From NCBI RefSeq assembly GCF_009192745.1, contig NZ_VTFV01000003.1:248001-312000 (forward strand): a DNA stretch of 64,000 bases, in the 5' to 3' direction. Shown here piece by piece: positions 59,975 through 64,000 of this stretch. The number at the start of each line of letters is the position of its first letter. The stretch's first letter is position 1. Under the pieces are notes generated by a model that was given only the letters and a program-made list of their open reading frames with translations, was not told where the DNA came from and did not search any database. Both the position numbers and the translations under genes were made by a program. Origin of the DNA: Arthrobacter citreus (lineage in GTDB: Bacteria; Actinomycetota; Actinomycetes; Actinomycetales; Micrococcaceae).

Positions 59975-60900
59975 TGTCCATCGACGACGTCGTACTTAAC
60001 TTCTCTCCCGGCTCCCTGGTGATCCTGAACGTGGTCCTGGCCGTGATTATCCTGGGCATTGCCCTGGAGGTCCGTCCCGCCGACTTCCGCACAGTCGCCC
60101 GGAGCCCCAAGGCCATCCTGCTGGGCCTCGCGGCGCAGTACCTGCTCCTGCCTGCGGTGACCGTGGGAATTGCACTGGCACTGCAGGTTCCGGCCTCGAT
60201 TGCCCTGGGCATGATCCTGGTGGCCTGCTGCCCGCCGGGCGGTATTTCGAACGTGCTGACCCACCGGGCGCACGGCGATGTGGCGCTGTCCGCGTCCATG
60301 ACCGCCGTGTCCAACCTGGTGGCGATCATCGTGATGCCGCTCAACGTGGCCTTCTGGGCCGCGCTGAGCCCGTCCACGAACTCCCTGATGCGCGACTTTT
60401 CCCTGGACCGGGGCGGAATGCTGGTCCAGGTCCTGCTGATCATAGGAGTCCCGTTTGCGCTGGGCATGCCGCTCGCCCGCCGCTTTCCCGAGCTCACGGA
60501 CCGGCTGCGGCCCTGGGTGCAGCGGATCGGACTGGTGGCGCTGCTGGCGTTCATCGTTGCCGGAACCGCCAGCAACCTTGGCCCCCTGCGCGAGCACCTC
60601 GGCACCATCTTCCTGGTGGTAGCCCTGCACGACGCCGTTGCGCTGGCCGTTGGATACTGGGCAGCCGCGGCCGTTCGGCTGAATGAAGCCAGCCGGCGGG
60701 CGGTGACGTTTGAGGTTGGTGCCCGCAACACCGGACTGGGACTGGGACTCACCCTGACCTTCTTCTCCGGGCTGGGCGGGATGGCCATGGTCGCTGCCTG
60801 GTGGGGGATCTGGGACATCCTGGCGGGGCTGGCGCTGGCCGCCTGGTGGCGCCGGCGTGATGCCCGGAAAGCCGCCAGGGCACAGGAGGCCGCACTGTGA
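59974..60900 (+). CDS. Bile acid:sodium symporter (BASS) family transporter
   Basis: 308 residues with about nine to ten membrane helices. The crossover region LVACCPPGGISNVLTHRAHG with DVALSASMTAVSNLVAI is the BASS signature, and FEVGARNTGLGLGLTLTF is the second-repeat counterpart with the sodium-binding Glu. Bacterial members carry bile salts, pantoate or keto acids. Being between an oxygenase and a dehydrogenase gene suggests uptake of their substrate. GTGA overlap with the next gene. Confidence 0.92.
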   Translation: MSIDDVVLNFSPGSLVILNVVLAVIILGIALEVRPADFRTVARSPKAILLGLAAQYLLLPAVTVGIALALQVPASIALGMILVACCPPGGISNVLTHRAHGDVALSASMTAVSNLVAIIVMPLNVAFWAALSPSTNSLMRDFSLDRGGMLVQVLLIIGVPFALGMPLARRFPELTDRLRPWVQRIGLVALLAFIVAGTASNLGPLREHLGTIFLVVALHDAVALAVGYWAAAAVRLNEASRRAVTFEVGARNTGLGLGLTLTFFSGLGGMAMVAAWWGIWDILAGLALAAWWRRRDARKAARAQEAAL

Positions 60901-61865
60901 ACCGGGTATGCGTGACCGGAGGCAACGGCTTCCTGGGCAGCGCCGTCGTGTCCCGGCTGGCGGCAGACCCTGCAGTGAGCCACGTCCTGAGCCTGGACCT
61001 CCGGGAGCCCTCGGCTGAGCGGAAGGTTGACGGCGTGGTGTACGCGCTGGCGGACGTCTGCTCCCCGGACGTTGCCAAGGAGCTGCAGGAGCACCGGATC
61101 GACACCGTGGTCCACTTGGCGGCGATCGTGAATCCCGGCAGGGACACCACCCGGGAGCAGGAGTACCGCGTCGATGTTACCGGCACGCAGAACGTACTGG
61201 CCGCCTGCCTTGAATCAGGCGTGAAGCACGTGGTCATCTCATCCTCCGGCGCCGCCTACGGCTACCACGCAGACAACGCCCCGTGGCTGAACGAGTCCCA
61301 CCCGCTGCGCGGCAATGACGAGTTTGCCTATTCCCGGCACAAACGCCTGGTCGAGGAGGAACTGGCCCGGCTGCGCACTGAGCACCCGGAACTGCGGCAG
61401 ACCATCTTCCGGATCGGAACGATCCTGGGGGAGCGGGTCCGGAACCAGATCACGGCGCTGTTCGATGCGCCTCGGCTGCTGCGGGTGGCCGGCAGCGAGT
61501 CGCCGTTCGTCTTTATCTGGGACCAGGACGTCGCTGATGCCATGGCACAGGCCGTGATCACCGGACGCAGCGGGATCTTCAACGTGGCCGGCGACGGCGC
61601 CCTCACCGTCCGCGAGATCGCGGGGCTTCTGGGGAAACGGACACTGACGGTTCCCGCTCCGCTCCTGGCAGCCGGTCTCTGGGCGGGGCAAAAGCTGAAA
61701 CTCACGGTGCACGGTCCGGAGCAGCTGCGCTTCCTGCGCTACCGTCCGGTCCTGGACAACACGGCCCTGAAACAGGAGTTCGGCTTCACCCCCACGCGAA
61801 CCAGCAGGGAAGCCTTCCTCGAGTTCCGGAAAGCGCGGGAGACCGCCGGCGCCCGGCAACGATGA
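60897..61865 (+). CDS. NAD-dependent epimerase/dehydratase (extended SDR)
   Basis: 322 residues. Cofactor site VCVTGGNGFLGSAVVSRLAA (TGxxGxxG), VVHLAAIVNPGRDTTREQEY, catalytic Ser in VISSSGAAYGYHAD and Tyr-x3-Lys in EFAYSRHKRLVEEE. GIFNVAGDGALTVREIAGLL is the later family block. Extended SDRs act on nucleotide sugars, steroids or aldehydes; in this operon a hydroxysteroid- or terpenoid-like substrate is conceivable but unproven. GTG start overlapping the transporter; a convergent terminator follows. Confidence 0.9.
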   Translation: MNRVCVTGGNGFLGSAVVSRLAADPAVSHVLSLDLREPSAERKVDGVVYALADVCSPDVAKELQEHRIDTVVHLAAIVNPGRDTTREQEYRVDVTGTQNVLAACLESGVKHVVISSSGAAYGYHADNAPWLNESHPLRGNDEFAYSRHKRLVEEELARLRTEHPELRQTIFRIGTILGERVRNQITALFDAPRLLRVAGSESPFVFIWDQDVADAMAQAVITGRSGIFNVAGDGALTVREIAGLLGKRTLTVPAPLLAAGLWAGQKLKLTVHGPEQLRFLRYRPVLDNTALKQEFGFTPTRTSREAFLEFRKARETAGARQR

Positions 61866-61913
61866 CGGATCCGCTGCCGGCCGCAGTGGATTGCGCGGCC
61901 AGCAGCGGATCCG
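61864..61913. terminator. Bidirectional terminator between convergent genes
   Basis: 13-bp perfect outer stem ACGGATCCGCTGC / GCAGCGGATCCGT with an inner 6-bp stem GGCCGC / GCGGCC, separated by single mismatched bases. It starts inside the epimerase stop codon and ends 10 bp before the sigma factor stop. Confidence 0.85.
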
Positions 61914-61922
61914 TGGAAAGTG

Positions 61923-62966
61923 CTAGAAGTAGCTCACACCATTGGTCTTGAAGGGCAGGCCCAGCCCGCCGGCCACTTCCGCCACAACCTCGGGGCAAAA
62001 GAAGTACCACTTTAGTTCCGCGACCAGCGGGGCGCCGAAGGCGGGCCGGAGCCGCAGGACGTCCGAGACCACCTCCGGTGCCCCGGGGGCATTCTTCTGC
62101 CGCTCCCACATCAGGATGATGTCCTCCCCATCGAAGTAGTGGACTGTTGACCGGTGAATCTCTGCGGCGTCCGGACCGAACGTGTCCGTCAGGGAACCGG
62201 CACGGATTTCCTCATGCCCGGTTTCAGTGGCGTTGCCAACCACCTCGGACCGTCCGCTTGCCAGGAACAGGGACACCATGGCGTCAATGTCGTAGGCGTT
62301 GAAAGCCGCGGCCAGCCGGCGCAGCAGCGCCTGGTGTCCGGGATGCCCGGCGGCGGCCCGGGGACCGGGTGCCACGGTTTCGGGGGAAGGTCCTGCAGAG
62401 TCCGTACGCGCCGCCCGCAGCGTGGCCCGGCCGCGGTGCAGGGCGGACTTGACGGCGCCGGGAGTCGTCTCCAGCATCTCGGCAATCTCGGCGAGGGAAT
62501 AGGAGAACACATCCTTGAGGACCACACACGCCCGTTCCCGGGGAGGCAGCAGGTGCAGCAGCTGACGCAGTGCGGACTCGACTGCAAGGGCTGCCAACGG
62601 ATCCTCCGCCTGGTCATCAGGAAGATCAAGGGTGGATTCTGCCCGCTCAAGGGTCACCCGGCCGCTGCGGCGCAGGGAATCGATCCACGTGTTCGTGGCG
62701 ATTCGGACAAGCCATGCCTGGATATTTCGGATCGGTTCATACCGCTGCGATGCTTCCGCCAGGGCCTTCGTCAAGGTCTCCTGCAACAGGTCCTCGGCGT
62801 CCCACACGGTGGGGGTCAGGCTGCGGCAGTAGGCGTACACCGAAGCCCGGACCGGTTCCATCGCCACCAGGAAATCGCGGCGGGCCTGCCGCAGGATCAC
62901 CCTGTTTTCTGCCAAAGCCTGCGTTTCGCCGGGTGTGCCGGCTTCGAAGTCCGTTCCCGTTGTCAT
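61923..62966 (-). CDS. ECF-like sigma factor with C-terminal SnoaL/NTF2-like domain
   Basis: 347 residues. Sigma region 2 at about 35-100 (YAYCRSLTPTVWDAEDLLQE, RNIQAWLVRIATNTWIDSLR) and region 4 at about 125-180 (LPPRERACVVLKDVFSYSLA, EIAEMLETTPGAVKSALHRG). A linker leads to an NTF2-like domain (about 205-345, AAAFNAYDIDAMVSLFLA, STVHYFDGEDIILMWERQ). Such fused sigma factors usually lack a separate anti-sigma gene and are controlled by their own C-terminus; none is adjacent here. ATG chosen after GAGGGG; upstream in-frame ATGs exist. Confidence 0.9.
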   Translation of the reverse strand: MTTGTDFEAGTPGETQALAENRVILRQARRDFLVAMEPVRASVYAYCRSLTPTVWDAEDLLQETLTKALAEASQRYEPIRNIQAWLVRIATNTWIDSLRRSGRVTLERAESTLDLPDDQAEDPLAALAVESALRQLLHLLPPRERACVVLKDVFSYSLAEIAEMLETTPGAVKSALHRGRATLRAARTDSAGPSPETVAPGPRAAAGHPGHQALLRRLAAAFNAYDIDAMVSLFLASGRSEVVGNATETGHEEIRAGSLTDTFGPDAAEIHRSTVHYFDGEDIILMWERQKNAPGAPEVVSDVLRLRPAFGAPLVAELKWYFFCPEVVAEVAGGLGLPFKTNGVSYF

Positions 62967-63176
62967 TGCGCATCCCCTCGCTCTCCCGCCCATGGCGGTG
63001 CCTGATAAAAAGCATGGCACTGTGCCATGCCCTTACCGGGTAGACGCACAGGCAAGCCCAAAAGATACGCCGTAGCCGGCGCCTTCCGCCGCATGGCTGA
63101 AGCGCCGGAGGGGAACTGCGGATGTCCGGTCCGTTACAGCCCTGTGGCGGGCACCGCCGTCGGGCGCTGCCTGTTG

Positions 63177-63182
63177 TAAAGT
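63177..63182 (+). promoter_or_regulatory. -10 element TAAAGT of the leuS leader transcript
   Basis: TAAAGT is followed by GGAGAA and the ATG of the leader peptide, so the transcript would begin at that ATG. No clear -35. Confidence 0.6.
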
Positions 63183-63188
63183 GGAGAA

Positions 63189-63215
63189 ATGACCGCATTG
63201 CTCCTCCTTAGATAG
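63189..63215 (+). CDS. leuS leader peptide MTALLLLR, four consecutive Leu codons
   Basis: An eight-codon frame: ATG ACC GCA TTG CTC CTC CTT AGA TAG. Four different Leu codons in a row, directly upstream of the leucyl-tRNA synthetase gene, is the hallmark of a ribosome-sensing attenuator. The frame is probably translated from a leaderless message. A hairpin begins at its stop codon and a terminator follows. Confidence 0.8.
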   Translation: MTALLLLR

Positions 63216-63237
63216 CCGCGTTTGTATCAAACGCGGC
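63215..63237 (+). promoter_or_regulatory. Hairpin immediately after the leuS leader peptide
   Basis: Perfect 10-bp stem GCCGCGTTTG / CAAACGCGGC with a TAT loop. It starts at the last base of the leader stop codon, so a ribosome at the stop would keep it open while one paused on the Leu codons would not. Confidence 0.8.
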
Positions 63238-63265
63238 AGCCCCTTGCATCTGACGAGGGGCTTTT
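63238..63265 (+). terminator. Attenuator terminator in the leuS leader
   Basis: AGCCCCT / AGGGGCT stem, 11-nt loop, then TTTTG. It adjoins the preceding hairpin. GCTCCTC inside the Leu codons (63200-63206) can also pair with GAGGGGC of its 3' arm (63255-63261). Confidence 0.75.
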
Positions 63266-63361
63266 GTGTGTCTGGGGAAGAGTCAACAGCGCAGGCGGAA
63301 CCGGCGGCACGCCGGAGTCCGCGGATCACCGGGATTTTCTTGAGGACAGAGGCGAAGCATA

Positions 63362-64000
<639 letters not shown>

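Overview
The window is high-GC actinobacterial chromosome, most likely from the family Micrococcaceae (Arthrobacter or a close relative). Evidence: an actinobacterial-type integration host factor (mihF) between pyrF and gmk; a PriA without a visible Walker A motif; DinB/mycothiol-type enzymes; many GTG and TTG starts; ATGA/GTGA stop-start overlaps; and a recurring TANNNT box exactly 6 nt before start codons (leaderless mRNAs). Gene names rest on family motifs read by eye; no database search was possible.

Layout. 1-8.5 kb is accessory: an ECF sigma factor with its membrane partner, an EamA exporter, several small secreted or membrane proteins of unknown function, decayed or frameshifted coding fragments, a maleylpyruvate-isomerase-fold protein and a divergent RES-domain protein. 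8.6-13 kb holds a membrane protein/XRE regulator pair, a nitronate monooxygenase, an adenine-deaminase-like enzyme and an APC permease. aspS follows, then a large secreted M66 (StcE-like) metalloprotease with a tandemly duplicated C-terminal domain, two PhzF paralogs, a flavin reductase and a 64-bp near-perfect palindrome.

21.7-34.4 kb is core: rarA, rpsD, a DUF948 protein, alaS, ruvX, mltG, the shikimate genes aroE-aroC-aroK-aroB, efp and nusB. 34.5-50.9 kb carries a PrsW-type protease facing the pyrimidine operon pyrR-pyrB-pyrC-(membrane protein)-carA-carB-pyrF, then mihF, gmk, rpoZ, coaBC, metK and priA. The pyrR leader contains a PyrR-binding-type hairpin that can occlude the pyrR ribosome binding site.

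50.9-64 kb: hsp20, a DinB protein, a quinone/enone-type oxidoreductase, a minus-strand cluster (aldo/keto reductase, alpha/beta hydrolase, glycosyltransferase), glpF-glpK, a flavin monooxygenase/BASS transporter/epimerase operon with a CRP/GlxR-like palindrome in its leader, a sigma factor with a SnoaL-like C-terminus, and the 5' end of leuS. leuS is preceded by a leaderless leader peptide with four consecutive Leu codons and a terminator, a candidate attenuator.

No tRNA, rRNA, CRISPR array, intact transposase or prophage gene was recognised. The most noteworthy signals are regulatory: the leuS leader, the pyrR leader, the CRP-like site and the set of eight leaderless promoters. The M66 protease is the most unusual protein.
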